DNA of 64,000 bases, from positions 222,307 through 286,306 of the forward strand of contig NZ_NJFZ01000003.1 in the NCBI RefSeq assembly GCF_002270355.1, in the 5' to 3' direction. Positions within the stretch are counted from its first letter, which is position 1; each line of letters starts with the position of its first letter. Shown piece after piece: positions 9,838 to 19,450 of this stretch. Made by a program: the position numbers and the translations under genes. The stretch is from Flectobacillus sp. BAB-3569. GTDB taxonomy: Bacteria; Bacteroidota; Bacteroidia; Cytophagales; Spirosomataceae. The notes under the pieces are model-generated. The model did no database searches and was not told the origin of the DNA. It saw only the letters and a program-made list of their open reading frames with translations.

Positions 9838-10746
9838 TTACGGATTTTTTTGAGCATTAGGTTTATTAAGCAGAAGATGAAGACTAAATCTGGGCGAACC
9901 ATTGATGGTAACTCTATTCCTATAGTCATCTGTATCAATGATGAAGTTAAGTCCCAACTCCAAGGCATATCTTGCTCGACTAATTTTCAATGACGAACCC
10001 AGCATCGTTAATATAGCATCTCCTTCTTCAAACACCATGACTCCTTCGTTCATTAAAGTCAATTGATGATTTAAACGTTTGGAGTATCCTAGCGTTGTGG
10101 CTACAACACCTTTGCTATTTTCTTGATCATTTTTGAAAAATGCCGTTGAAATATTCACAAATGATTTGCTTGTGCCAATACTTAGCGCAGGAGCCCAGTA
10201 CGCACCACTACTGCTAAATGCGCCTATTTTTCCACCTGATACAGAGGCATGAAAAAGCCTTGTATCTAAAAAAATAAACTTGGCTTTGTACATATAAAAT
10301 AGCCTAGGATAAAAAGGAAATATGGCTCCCGACATCGAAAACTTTTTAATCGGAAACAAAGATATTTCTGTTATCCCTGAATGAATATGGAGTTGCGCTC
10401 CTTCTTGCCCACCTTCAAATCCTGTTGGACTTAGAATGAGTCTATCTAAAAATCGGTCTTCGAAGTAGTGCTTTACGGGTGGGTTTGTAGGATCGAGGGG
10501 TACAATTTTGTCGATACTTGTGTTGTAAATTTTTTTCTTCCGACCATCAGGTGTTTCAAATCGAACAAATTCTGGAGTTTGTTCAAGCATTTTTCCAGTG
10601 TAGAAGATTTTACTTTTTAAATAAATTACAGATTCGGGTTGTACACGGGAAGTATCAGTTTGGGTAATTACCTGAGCCTTGATGCTTGTAACAGAAATAA
10701 ATAATAATAGTGAAAGAGAAATGGTACGTAGAAATGATGAGTTCAT
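9838..10746 (-). CDS. Exported protein of unknown function
   Basis: A 302-residue protein with a clear signal peptide ending at SIKAQ. An early segment (YLKSKIFYTGKML, then ETPDGRKKKIYN) looks like a small beta domain of the kind found before outer-membrane barrel regions. The remainder is rich in alternating hydrophobic and aromatic strands, suggesting an outer-membrane-associated beta protein. I do not recognise the family. Confidence 0.7.
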   Translation of the reverse strand: MNSSFLRTISLSLLLFISVTSIKAQVITQTDTSRVQPESVIYLKSKIFYTGKMLEQTPEFVRFETPDGRKKKIYNTSIDKIVPLDPTNPPVKHYFEDRFLDRLILSPTGFEGGQEGAQLHIHSGITEISLFPIKKFSMSGAIFPFYPRLFYMYKAKFIFLDTRLFHASVSGGKIGAFSSSGAYWAPALSIGTSKSFVNISTAFFKNDQENSKGVVATTLGYSKRLNHQLTLMNEGVMVFEEGDAILTMLGSSLKISRARYALELGLNFIIDTDDYRNRVTINGSPRFSLHLLLNKPNAQKNP

Positions 10747-10881
10747 TACGGTATATTTAGGTATAAAGTTGATACCTAAAGATATATTTTAATAAGGTGT
10801 TTTGAAAGAAATTCTTCATTATTCACTTGTAATAGGCGAAACTTCATACTTTATAAGTATCACAAAATACTTTTTCAATAA

Positions 10882-10919
10882 AAAACGCTGTAGATGCATG
10901 GTTGCACCTACAGCGTTTT
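10882..10919 (-). terminator. Terminator of the GWxTD lipoprotein gene
   Basis: AAAACGCTGTAG pairs with CTACAGCGTTTT, with a further TGCA/TGCA pairing in the loop. It lies 37 bases beyond the stop codon of the leftward gene, and the stem ends in a T run in that direction. Confidence 0.8.
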
Positions 10920-10956
10920 GATTTAAGTTTTTTCAATAAGCGTGTGAAAATAGATG

Positions 10957-12207
10957 TTATCTAACTCCAACATCTCCATTACGCCATTGGTCTACCGTTG
11001 GGTACCAAATAGACTGATATTCCGCATAGCGTTGAAGTTCATAATGGTCTTCGGTAAATTGGTTGGCTCGTCTATTGAAGGTAAAATTTACTTCCGAATA
11101 CTGGCTATTGCGGGTATATGTCCAGATTTCTTTATCCTTAGTTCGTACTATTTTAGAAGGGTCTCCCATGATAATCCACACCATTCCTTTGTCGGTTTTC
11201 CAACCTTCTTTGTAAGTACTAAACATCTTATTGGCTTGTTCTACACGTTGATAAAATGCCTTGATGGTTCGTTTCGCATTATTTTGATTTCCTTGAGTTA
11301 CATTTAACCAGTAGTTGTCGAGTGCTTTTTTAGGTTCTCTTGATCCGTAAAGATCTGCCGTTTCGGTCGTAGTACTCATGTATATCAGCGGACGAGCTAG
11401 CTTTTCTGGACGAGTTAGTTTAGGGAAACGTTTATCTACCACCATCAAACCTATGCCAAATGCCTCAGAGGTGTCCTTAGTCATATAATACAGCGATTCT
11501 ATATCAAATCTGACAACTTTATTTGACTGAATGGTGTAGGCCGAGTCGGTGTACAGGCTTTTTTGAGGTACACGTTGTCCTGTGGCCATTGGTGAAAGGG
11601 CAGGATCAAACTCGTATTTGTAGCGCATCGTTTTGAACGCTGTTGTTTTGTTGTCTAAGCTTTTTAAAATCACTGAATCGCCAGCGGTTATGAAGCTTTG
11701 TAAGATTGGCATAGTGCCTGTTTTATCAAAAAACATATAGTAGTCTCCAACTTTGCCAGACTGAAATCTAACAAAACAGTCATTGATTACCTTGTTATTG
11801 CTACGATTGTCTCTAATTTCTGTCAAAACAACCCCTGTGTACAAATCTTTAGGTTTGGGTACGTCAAATGACGCGATGTACCAGCCTTTGTCTTCAAGCA
11901 ATGAATTGACCGAAAAATTAACATTGCCACTTGCCAATGCTTGCTTGGTGCTATTGTATTCTGGATATAATTGATAATTAATTACCACTTCACGACTAAC
12001 CTCTGCAAGGGTAGAAGGGCGGTCCAAATAGAAAGTCACATATACTCTGATATTATTACCATTGTCCAAAAACTTACTTTTGGTAAGAATTCGTTGTAAA
12101 GGAACTCTATTCTCTTGGTTATTGGCAGTTTGTTTTACCGCTGGACTGGTAGCAGTACATCCACTCAACAAAACTAATGCGGCGAATAGGTAAAATAATT
12201 GTTTCAT
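10957..12207 (-). CDS. GWxTD-domain lipoprotein
   Basis: A 416-residue lipoprotein: MKQLFYLFAALVLLSGC carries a lipobox with Cys17, so it is anchored in an envelope membrane. The C-terminal third contains the name-giving GWKTD followed by KGMVWIIMGDPSKIVRT and a WYP..WRNG end, as in the GWxTD domain typical of Bacteroidota. The function of the family is unknown. The ATG at 12207 is chosen because it begins the lipoprotein signal; an upstream in-frame start would bury it. Confidence 0.85.
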   Translation of the reverse strand: MKQLFYLFAALVLLSGCTATSPAVKQTANNQENRVPLQRILTKSKFLDNGNNIRVYVTFYLDRPSTLAEVSREVVINYQLYPEYNSTKQALASGNVNFSVNSLLEDKGWYIASFDVPKPKDLYTGVVLTEIRDNRSNNKVINDCFVRFQSGKVGDYYMFFDKTGTMPILQSFITAGDSVILKSLDNKTTAFKTMRYKYEFDPALSPMATGQRVPQKSLYTDSAYTIQSNKVVRFDIESLYYMTKDTSEAFGIGLMVVDKRFPKLTRPEKLARPLIYMSTTTETADLYGSREPKKALDNYWLNVTQGNQNNAKRTIKAFYQRVEQANKMFSTYKEGWKTDKGMVWIIMGDPSKIVRTKDKEIWTYTRNSQYSEVNFTFNRRANQFTEDHYELQRYAEYQSIWYPTVDQWRNGDVGVR

Positions 12208-12498
12208 AGTAATTCTAAATGAGTAAGCTCGTTTCGTCAACCTACAAATTGTAGGGAATGTTCAAATGATTCAGTGTAAAAAAGCTTGAGAGGTAAATTC
12301 TTTAAAGCATTTTTTGAAGGATATATGCTTAGAATTTTACCAAACCGAAACTTATTTCGGATAAATAACGAACCAATTTAAGGAGTATTTTTCTGATGTC
12401 AAGCAAAAGCGGTAATTTTGAAAAAAAATACAAAGACTCCAAGTGCCAAAGCGTGAAAACACACTTTATTGACAAATTGGATTTTACTCAAGAATACA

Positions 12499-13269
12499 AT
12501 GTATAAAACTACCGAAATCGCTTCCTCTGAAATTGTATCAGACAATCCTGTTCATCAGCGTTTGTTATTCCCTTATATCGAAGCCGCAAAAATGGTCTCT
12601 GGCGACATGTTGGAAATTGGTTGTGGAACTGGCCGTGGAGTGGCTGTGTTGGCACCTTCGGTAAAAAATTATACGGGTGTCGACAAAAACGAGCCTTTGA
12701 TGACCAAGCTAACGGCCGAATATCCTAGCTTCAAATTTATCGATATGTTTTTGCCGCCGCTCAAAGGCATTGCTGATAATACGTTTGATTACATCGTGAC
12801 TTTTCAAGTAATCGAGCATATCGAAGACGATTTGGCGTTTATCAAAGAAGCTCACCGTGTACTAAAACCAGGAGGAAAGTTGATTTTGACTACGGTAAAC
12901 CGTAAATATTCATTGAGCCGCAATCCTTGGCACGTGAGAGAATACCTAGCAGATGAGTTGAAAAACTTAATCTTGAAAGTATTCCCTACCATCCAAACTA
13001 GAGGTATTCACGGAAATGCTAAGGTGATGGCGTACTATGAGGAAAATAAACGTTCTGTTGAAAAAATTACAAGATTTGACATTTTCAACTTACAATACCG
13101 CTTGCCAAGATGGATGTTGCAAATACCTTATGATATTGCCAATCGTATGAGCCGCGATATTATCCAAAAAAGTGACGGTAAATTAGTTTCGGATATTACT
13201 TGGCAAGATTACTTTATTAATGACGATGCAGAAAATTGTTTTGACTTTTTCTATATCGCCACAAAGTAG
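12499..13269 (+). CDS. Class I SAM-dependent methyltransferase
   Basis: A 256-residue cytosolic methyltransferase. Motif I is LEIGCGTGRG; FDYIVTFQVIEHI and AHRVLKPGGKLILTT are the later Rossmann strands typical of Methyltransf_11/25 proteins. The substrate is unknown; the C-terminal part (about residues 165-256) is not a motif I recognise. The ATG at 12499 is used. A TAATTTTG -7-type element at 12413-12420 lies 79 bases upstream. Stands alone. Confidence 0.85.
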   Translation: MYKTTEIASSEIVSDNPVHQRLLFPYIEAAKMVSGDMLEIGCGTGRGVAVLAPSVKNYTGVDKNEPLMTKLTAEYPSFKFIDMFLPPLKGIADNTFDYIVTFQVIEHIEDDLAFIKEAHRVLKPGGKLILTTVNRKYSLSRNPWHVREYLADELKNLILKVFPTIQTRGIHGNAKVMAYYEENKRSVEKITRFDIFNLQYRLPRWMLQIPYDIANRMSRDIIQKSDGKLVSDITWQDYFINDDAENCFDFFYIATK

Positions 13270-13619
13270 TTAATAATATAGAATGGTGAGTTATGAATTA
13301 GGAGACTGTACGAAGGATTTTCAACAATTTCAGATTTGGGATTTCTGATTTCGGAAATAAAGTAAAATACCTTTGTTTTTTACAAAATATAGAAGATTAT
13401 ACTTCCGAAATAAACATTTTTCATAATCCTTTGTACACTACTAGTTATGAATTTCTGATTTCGAAAATAGGGGAGTATTCCATAATTTTCCTGAAATATG
13501 AGGCAAAAAACTGGGGAATATTTCCTTTATAAAGGACCAATTCATCATTCACAATTCTCAACTCATAATTGAGCACTAGGGCTTAGGTACTTTCATCACG
13601 AAGTTTAATTGAGTTTAAA
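13270..13619. other. Intergenic, no gene; short direct repeats
   Basis: No gene is seen. A short sequence, ATTTCTGATTTCG, occurs twice, near 13,345 and 13,450, and a CATTCACAATTC element near 13,550 recurs in other intergenic regions of the window. Confidence 0.5.
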
Positions 13620-14267
13620 ATGGATTTTCTTCCACAAAATATTAATGATTATTCAGAACAACATACCTCACCTGAAAGTGATTTGTTGAAAAAACTGAAT
13701 AGAGATACGCATGTCAAAATTTTACAACCTCGTATGCTTTCTGGGCATTTGCAAGGACGTTATTTGGCGGAGGTAAGTTATATGATGCGACCGCGTCGTA
13801 TCCTTGAAATTGGAACTTATACAGGATATTCGGCACTTTGTTTGGCTGAAGGCTTGGTAGATGACGGTAAAATTATCACCATTGACGTAAATGAGGAGCT
13901 AGAAACTTTTACTCGTAGCTTTTTTGACGAATCTCCTTATGCCGATAAAATTGATTATCGCATAGGCGATGCTGGCGAAATTATTCCAACCCTCGACGAA
14001 GTTTTTGACTTGGTATTTATTGATGCCGATAAAATGAACTATACCAAATACTATAATTTAGTTTTTGATAAAGTTCGTAAAGGTGGATATATCCTCTCTG
14101 ATAATGTATTATGGAGTGGAAAAGTTGCGAACATAGAGGAGGGAAAGAAAATAGATAAGGATACGAAGAACTTATTAGACTTCAACAAAATGTGTCACGA
14201 CGACCCAAGAACTGAAAATATATTATTACCATTAAGAGATGGGATTATGATTTCTAGAAAATTGTAA
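13620..14267 (+). CDS. O-methyltransferase, catechol-O-methyltransferase-like
   Basis: A 215-residue SAM-dependent O-methyltransferase of the Methyltransf_3 family. It shows ILEIGTYTGYSALCLA (SAM-binding motif I), IDVNEEL, the metal-binding region FIDADKMNY, and GGYILSDNVLWSG. These enzymes usually need a divalent metal and methylate catechol-like or caffeoyl-type hydroxyls; the real substrate is unknown. Ends before a very strong bidirectional terminator shared with the converging LysM gene. Confidence 0.92.
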   Translation: MDFLPQNINDYSEQHTSPESDLLKKLNRDTHVKILQPRMLSGHLQGRYLAEVSYMMRPRRILEIGTYTGYSALCLAEGLVDDGKIITIDVNEELETFTRSFFDESPYADKIDYRIGDAGEIIPTLDEVFDLVFIDADKMNYTKYYNLVFDKVRKGGYILSDNVLWSGKVANIEEGKKIDKDTKNLLDFNKMCHDDPRTENILLPLRDGIMISRKL

Positions 14268-14376
14268 GAGGCCTATTTGAATATTGAGTGAGTTATGATG
14301 GAGCGATTATGCAAAAGCTAATCTTAGTAGCAGAAACGCAGTAATTTGTATCTAGGGATATATCACAATGAAATTT

Positions 14377-14428
14377 AGCATGAAAAAAAGCGGTCGAAAA
14401 TTATTTTTCGACCGCTTTTTTTCATGCT
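14377..14428. terminator. Bidirectional terminator with 24-base perfect stem
   Basis: AGCATGAAAAAAAGCGGTCG and following bases (14377-14400) pair without mismatch with 14405-14428 around the loop TTAT. A and T runs flank the GC core on both sides, so it can terminate both the O-methyltransferase gene and the converging LysM gene. Confidence 0.9.
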
Positions 14429-14492
14429 ATTATGTTAGATATAACTTGGTTTAAGACGCAATCATTGCGTTTCTACTGCTAGAATATAAATA

Positions 14493-14533
14493 TTAAAATA
14501 ATCACTCATTCACTCAATCTCAAATCACTAAAT
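14493..14533. repeat. Short dispersed repeat, copy 1
   Basis: Contains TTAAAATAATCACTCATTCA followed by CAAATCACTAAAT. The same pair of blocks recurs at 28214-28246, and the second block alone, inverted, at 44441-44453. All three lie near terminators between converging genes. Confidence 0.6.
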
Positions 14534-14545
14534 ATTAATATCTGC

Positions 14546-16915
14546 TTACTTCACTTTTAGTCTTTGCCCTGCTGAAATAGATGGACTAGATAAGCCATTT
14601 AACTTCAGGAATTGAGGAACAGATAATCCATACATTTGTGATATGCGGTAGGCTGTTTCGCCTGCTTTCACCGTATGATATTTTGTCTCTGTAGGAGCAG
14701 GGGCAGTAGACACATAATCTGTTTGAGTACGAACAGGGACTTTCTGCGGTAGAGGAATCGAACCATAAGTGCTTGTTCCTGAGCCTTCTGTTGGCAAATG
14801 GGCATATTCTCCTGGAATAGAAATTTCTTGTCCTACTTCTACATTGTTGGATGGTAAACTATTCCAATTACGGACGTTTTCAGCGCTTACATCGTAAAAC
14901 TGTGCAATACGGAAAAGCGTTTCACCCTTTTGTACAGTGTGTACAATTTTGAATATCGGTTTGTTTGTTGACCTTGAGAAAGTTGAGTTTCCAACATTAT
15001 CTGGAACTTTCATCTGCGAATCATTTTTATCAGGGCTGCTACCATAACTAGGTTCGTCAATAGCTGATGGTTTTGGTTTTTTATAGTCGTTTGGAATAGT
15101 ACTGTCTTGGTTTCCAATCAAAGCATTTGAAGCTCCACTTTTGTACACTTTTATATCCTGACCAACACGCAAAGTCACACTTGCATCCACGCCATTGAGC
15201 TGATATAAGTCTGCAACAGACATATTATACAAGCGAGCAATGCTGAAGTAGGTTTGTTTGGCTTCAACACGGTGCGAGCCGATATTAAAGTTTTTCCTTG
15301 AGTCACTTGCATCGTTTGGAGGTGTTGGATTCGCAGGTTTTGGATTCGGTGTTGGGTACACAGGATCCAAAGGATCTGGTTCTTTTTTGCCAGGACTTGA
15401 TGGCGTTACAGGAGCATCAGGCTGTTTGGTTGGGGTACCCGGATTTACCAGAATTGGAGGTGGCATCTTATCCACACCACTGCTACCACCATTGTCTGGT
15501 TTAGGCGTTTCTTTGGGAGGAGTAGGTACTACAGGGTTTTTATTAGTATCTCTTGGAGGCTGAGGTTGCTCTGCATCTGTGCTAATCTGAATATCAACCT
15601 TTTCTGAACGAGTATCAATCAGATACAAAAGTCTTCCTTTCTGTAATCTTTGAACTGTTGTAATACGGTTTTTTTGTTTCAAGTCATCGAGATTAATCCC
15701 ATACATTTGAGACACTTGCCAAAGTGACTCATTCCCACGAACTGTATGGAATGCGACTTGTGCTTTGTGGTCTTTTTTACGTAAGTAATATACCTGATTA
15801 GGAATGATACGCTCGTTATCTTCCAAATCATTATATTTCAAAAATTTCTTTAAACTGATATTTCCACGGTCAGCTATTTTTTCGGGCGTGTCTCCCTCCA
15901 AGGCTAAAACCCCTTTTTTACCATTGATTTCGTAGTAAATAGGCTCATTCGGGTTTGTATTGGCAGGCGAAAGTCTTTTAAGTACAGGAAAACCAATATC
16001 TGGAGTTGTATCTGGCCCATTGGAGCTATTACTGTCATTATATATATTTGTCGAGTTGGTATTTTCAGCATCAACAATATTCATTAACTCTTGATACTTC
16101 ATCGGATCTACTACCAAATATAGGGTATAATCTTTGTCATCAGGAATAGATTTGGAAGTTAGCCAAGAGTTGTAAGTTTCAACTTCTTGTGTACTCACCT
16201 TCAGATAGCTTGCAATTTCGTAAAGACTTTTTCCTCTTGTTTTACTATACTCAAACAATATGGGATTGCTAAGAGGAGGGTTTTGCTTAGCCTTATTGTA
16301 TTCTTGGTCAAGAACTAATTTATATGCCAAGAAACGAATAATATACCAGTCGGTTTCGCCAGTAACGGTAATTTCAGACTTGTTGGCCCATTCCATCTCT
16401 TTGGCTTTCCTGAAGCTTGTGTACCCCAAACGATACGATAAAATACTCGCTACCCAGTTGCCTAATAAATCTCTATGTTTTCTAAAATAACTACAAGCAG
16501 CTCTGGTCGAAGCCATAAGGTGCTTACGCTCGTCTACCACAGCATCTACTCTAAGATTGAAATCTCTAGCAGTTTCTTTTTTGAATTGCCAATAGCCAAT
16601 GGCGTCTGAAGTGGAGCGTGCATCAGGGCTCAAGAAGCTCTCTTGAACACATAAATACTTGATTTCATCTGGAATTCTTTCCTCTTGCAAGATACGCTCA
16701 ACAGCTGGTAGGTAGGTCAGCATTCGGCTCACCATTCTATTCAAATAGTTGGCATTGATCGTGAGAGGGCTGATTTCATTTTGAATTTTGGTGCGCGCCT
16801 CATCCGTAATTTTTACATTAACAGAGCCAATGACCATACTTGACGGAACATCTTGAGCCATTAGTACGCTCGGGAAGAAAGCAACAAGTAATGTTAGGTA
16901 GCGATATAATTTCAT
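14546..16915 (-). CDS. Lytic transglycosylase with several LysM domains (MltD-like)
   Basis: A 789-residue exported peptidoglycan lytic enzyme. After a signal peptide (ending VLMAQ) comes an SLT-type transglycosylase domain, about residues 50-215; VQESFLSPDARS holds the catalytic Glu and AIGYWQFKKETA follows. LysM-like modules follow at about 230, 385, 545, 655 and 740 (for example HTVQKGETLFRIAQFYDVS). A Pro-rich linker of about 90 residues separates the second and third. LysM modules bind glycan strands, so it probably trims or remodels the cell wall. Five modules make it longer than E. coli MltD. Confidence 0.9.
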   Translation of the reverse strand: MKLYRYLTLLVAFFPSVLMAQDVPSSMVIGSVNVKITDEARTKIQNEISPLTINANYLNRMVSRMLTYLPAVERILQEERIPDEIKYLCVQESFLSPDARSTSDAIGYWQFKKETARDFNLRVDAVVDERKHLMASTRAACSYFRKHRDLLGNWVASILSYRLGYTSFRKAKEMEWANKSEITVTGETDWYIIRFLAYKLVLDQEYNKAKQNPPLSNPILFEYSKTRGKSLYEIASYLKVSTQEVETYNSWLTSKSIPDDKDYTLYLVVDPMKYQELMNIVDAENTNSTNIYNDSNSSNGPDTTPDIGFPVLKRLSPANTNPNEPIYYEINGKKGVLALEGDTPEKIADRGNISLKKFLKYNDLEDNERIIPNQVYYLRKKDHKAQVAFHTVRGNESLWQVSQMYGINLDDLKQKNRITTVQRLQKGRLLYLIDTRSEKVDIQISTDAEQPQPPRDTNKNPVVPTPPKETPKPDNGGSSGVDKMPPPILVNPGTPTKQPDAPVTPSSPGKKEPDPLDPVYPTPNPKPANPTPPNDASDSRKNFNIGSHRVEAKQTYFSIARLYNMSVADLYQLNGVDASVTLRVGQDIKVYKSGASNALIGNQDSTIPNDYKKPKPSAIDEPSYGSSPDKNDSQMKVPDNVGNSTFSRSTNKPIFKIVHTVQKGETLFRIAQFYDVSAENVRNWNSLPSNNVEVGQEISIPGEYAHLPTEGSGTSTYGSIPLPQKVPVRTQTDYVSTAPAPTETKYHTVKAGETAYRISQMYGLSVPQFLKLNGLSSPSISAGQRLKVK

Positions 16916-17388
16916 GAACTTTTAAGAAAAGTAAGATATATTTTGTGCAATAATTTTTAATTCAACTACGGTACTTTAGTATAAATGTCAGGGCCAAGCA
17001 ATTTCTACAGTGTTTTGTTTCTTAGACTTTCAAAAGTTTTGATGTTTCGATAAATACTTAATAATTCAATGAGAGGCTACAAAATATTGGAATACCTCCT
17101 GTGTTAAAAGAAAATGATAACGAATCAAATGTTGATAGGTCTATATACTCAATTTATGTAGAAGTAAGCTATTAGCTGATAGAATGAGTCATTCTGATAC
17201 AACCTAAATCAAAGTAAATTGCACAGGTGCAAATGAGAAAGAGATTCTTTACATCTTGACTAGCAAACTCAATTAGAGTGCCAAATTGTAAAAGTATCTA
17301 AAAATTACTTTAATTTCGCTAGATTTTTATTGAGTGGTGCATTTTATTTGGTGCTTTTTCCCAAATTTAACGAATATACTATAGGATT
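16916..17388. other. Intergenic between divergent genes, no gene seen
   Basis: About 470 AT-rich bases upstream of both the LysM transglycosylase gene and the DUF3109 gene; promoters for both must lie here, but I find no clear consensus pair. Confidence 0.6.
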
Positions 17389-17961
17389 ATGATTTTAATT
17401 GAGAATACGGTCATTAGTGATGATATCGCCGAGAAATTTTTTGTATGTGATCTCCTTAAATGTAAAGGAGCGTGCTGTGTTGAAGGTGATTTAGGGGCAC
17501 CGTTGGAGGACGACGAATTGCCTATTATGGACGAAATCCTAGATGCAGTAAAACCATACTTGTCGCCAGAAGGCTTAGCCGTAATTGAAAAGGAAGGCAC
17601 TTATGTAAAAGACTGGGAGGGTGATTTTTCAACACCTGTAATCGAAGGTCGTGAGTGTGCTTTCGCTTTGTATGATGATAAAGGTATTTTGAAATGTGGT
17701 ATTGAACAGGCGTATTTCGATGGTAAAATTTCATGGAGAAAACCAATCTCTTGCCATTTGTATCCCATTCGTATTTCAAAATATGACCAATATGATGCCT
17801 TAAACTACGATCGTTGGCATATATGTTCGGATGCTTGTTCACATGGTGAACAATTGGGCGTAGAGCTTTATAAGTTTTTGAAAGAACCGCTGATTCGTAA
17901 ATATGGGGAGGCTTGGTATCAAGAATTGTTAGAAGAAATTAAAGACCGTCAAGAGGAGTAA
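17389..17961 (+). CDS. DUF3109 family protein
   Basis: A 190-residue protein matching the DUF3109 pattern: [20 protein letters not shown] near the N-terminus, then [24 protein letters not shown] and CSDACSHG. The many conserved Cys residues suggest a metal or Fe-S site, in line with the CxxxxCxxCC-type zinc/iron-chelating families. No biochemical role is known. Its stop codon overlaps the next start (TAATG), so it is translationally coupled to the alkyltransferase-like gene. Confidence 0.88.
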   Translation: MILIENTVISDDIAEKFFVCDLLKCKGACCVEGDLGAPLEDDELPIMDEILDAVKPYLSPEGLAVIEKEGTYVKDWEGDFSTPVIEGRECAFALYDDKGILKCGIEQAYFDGKISWRKPISCHLYPIRISKYDQYDALNYDRWHICSDACSHGEQLGVELYKFLKEPLIRKYGEAWYQELLEEIKDRQEE

Positions 17962-18293
17962 TGGCTACCGACAAATCGAGCATATTCGAGGATGTGTATG
18001 CGGTAGTGCGTCTTATTCCTCAAGGAAGAGTGACTAGCTATGGTGCTATTGCTCAGTTTTTAGGAAAAAAAAGTGGAGCAAGATTAGTAGGCTGGGCGAT
18101 GAATGCCTCTCATGCCGATCCATCCATTCCTGCACATCGTGTTGTTAATAGCTCAGGCATACTTACAGGTAAGGGCTTTTTTGGTGGTAATCTTATGCAA
18201 GAACTATTAGAAGCCGAAGGTCTTGTGATCAAAAATGATAAGATTGTCGATTTCAAAAAGCATTTGTGGATTCCCTCGGAAGAGCTGTTGTAA
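17961..18293 (+). CDS. Alkyltransferase-like protein (MGMT fold, no active-site Cys)
   Basis: A 110-residue protein with the DNA-binding domain of O6-alkylguanine-DNA alkyltransferases: GRVTSYGAIAQFLG and RLVGWAMNAS. The alkyl-acceptor motif PCHRV reads PAHRVV, so the acceptor Cys is Ala. It should bind alkylated DNA and flag it for nucleotide excision repair (eAtl/YbaZ-type) rather than repair it directly. Overlaps the stop of the DUF3109 gene by one base. Confidence 0.88.
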   Translation: MATDKSSIFEDVYAVVRLIPQGRVTSYGAIAQFLGKKSGARLVGWAMNASHADPSIPAHRVVNSSGILTGKGFFGGNLMQELLEAEGLVIKNDKIVDFKKHLWIPSEELL

Positions 18294-18307
18294 TGCCAGT
18301 AAGAAAC

Positions 18308-18339
18308 AAAAAAGGCTAACCTGATGGTTAGCCTTTTTT
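18308..18339. terminator. Bidirectional terminator
   Basis: AAAAAAGGCTAACC and GGTTAGCCTTTTTT form a perfect 14-base stem around a four-base loop, between the alkyltransferase-like gene and the converging lipoprotein gene. Confidence 0.9.
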
Positions 18340-18341
18340 GA

Positions 18342-18932
18342 TTAGCCCCTAGGGCTCATTTGATAAGTAATGCTAATGTTTTGTGTATTTTCATCAACAA
18401 TGCCGGCGAAAAAACCTGCGAATACTGCGGCGGTCGGAATATCAATCTCATCGAGTTTTTGAATATCCCAATTTACTTTGCGCGCGTTTACACTCAAATG
18501 GAGTACCAAAGTTTTAGTGTCGGTTTTCAAAATATCCCATAACACCTCTTTTTTGTCTTCCAACACCATTTTTAATTTAGTGTTGTTGTCCACGAGCTTC
18601 CACTTTCCTTCATGTTTGTCACCTCCTTCGTCTGTGTGAATCACAGTACCGTCGGGCGATAACTTGAAGCATTCTTTCGAATAATCACGCAAATTTGCTA
18701 CTTCTCCTCTTTGGTAAAGCATATCCTTTTTGGCATCTGCTTGGTAATTTACCTTGTTGATTGTCCAAGTTCTAGACAATTGATTGGTTAGTTCATCTCC
18801 CTCTAATAATTCAGTGATGATAGATGGACTGTCCTGAGAAGAAAGGTCGTGTTGTTTCTGTTTGACTTTACAAGCAGCAACAAGCATGCTAATCATAGCG
18901 AAAAACATGCAGAGTAATAGCGTCTTTCTCAT
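18342..18932 (-). CDS. Putative lipocalin-like lipoprotein
   Basis: A 196-residue lipoprotein with signal and lipobox MLVAAC (Cys21). The body holds two stretches resembling lipocalin-like domains: a TWTINKVNY strand and LSPDGTVIHT followed by HEGKWKLVDNNTKLKM, the pattern of small Bacteroidota proteins that measure deviation of a beta barrel. Ligand and role unknown. Envelope-anchored. Confidence 0.7.
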   Translation of the reverse strand: MRKTLLLCMFFAMISMLVAACKVKQKQHDLSSQDSPSIITELLEGDELTNQLSRTWTINKVNYQADAKKDMLYQRGEVANLRDYSKECFKLSPDGTVIHTDEGGDKHEGKWKLVDNNTKLKMVLEDKKEVLWDILKTDTKTLVLHLSVNARKVNWDIQKLDEIDIPTAAVFAGFFAGIVDENTQNISITYQMSPRG

Positions 18933-19381
18933 ACAATATATGGTTGTTTAAGTAGAGCAAAAAGCCTCTTTCGGCCTGATGCGAGACTACTGCACCTTCC
19001 CGTATTCAAGTAGTAGTCATTCTTGAATATTCTTTGTGCTCAAAAAATAAGATAGCACAGAAAACAGTCATTCGGAGCCAAGCTGTACGGAGTCTTGGGG
19101 AATGAAAGCGAATACCTTAATTGTGATTAGGTTTTGGATTATTTTGTGAAAATGTTCGTGTCCGAATAAGCTGGACAAATGATGTGTAATTAAGTAAGAA
19201 ACTGTTTTACAGTTGTTTAAATTTGACGTGTGAAATTTTGATTCAAAGAACGTTTTTGGACATTTTCACAAGAGTGTATGCAAAGGTAATACATTTTTTA
19301 TCAATTTTCCAAACCGTTTAATAAAGTCCGTTGCCTCTCTGTATCGTTAGGAAATATATTTTTAGAGGTGTGATAAAATAG
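18933..19381. other. Intergenic, no gene seen
   Basis: About 450 bases between the lipoprotein start and the mtgA terminator. No open frame or structured element that I can support. Confidence 0.55.
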
Positions 19382-19427
19382 AAAAACGGGTAAAAATGTT
19401 TCTTAAAAACACCTTTTACCCGTTTTT
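19382..19427 (-). terminator. Terminator of mtgA
   Basis: AAAAACGGGTAAAA (19382-19395) pairs exactly with TTTTACCCGTTTTT (19414-19427), 24 bases beyond the mtgA stop; T-rich in the leftward direction. Confidence 0.85.
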
Positions 19428-19450
19428 ACTTTTAGAATATTTTGTCTTTT

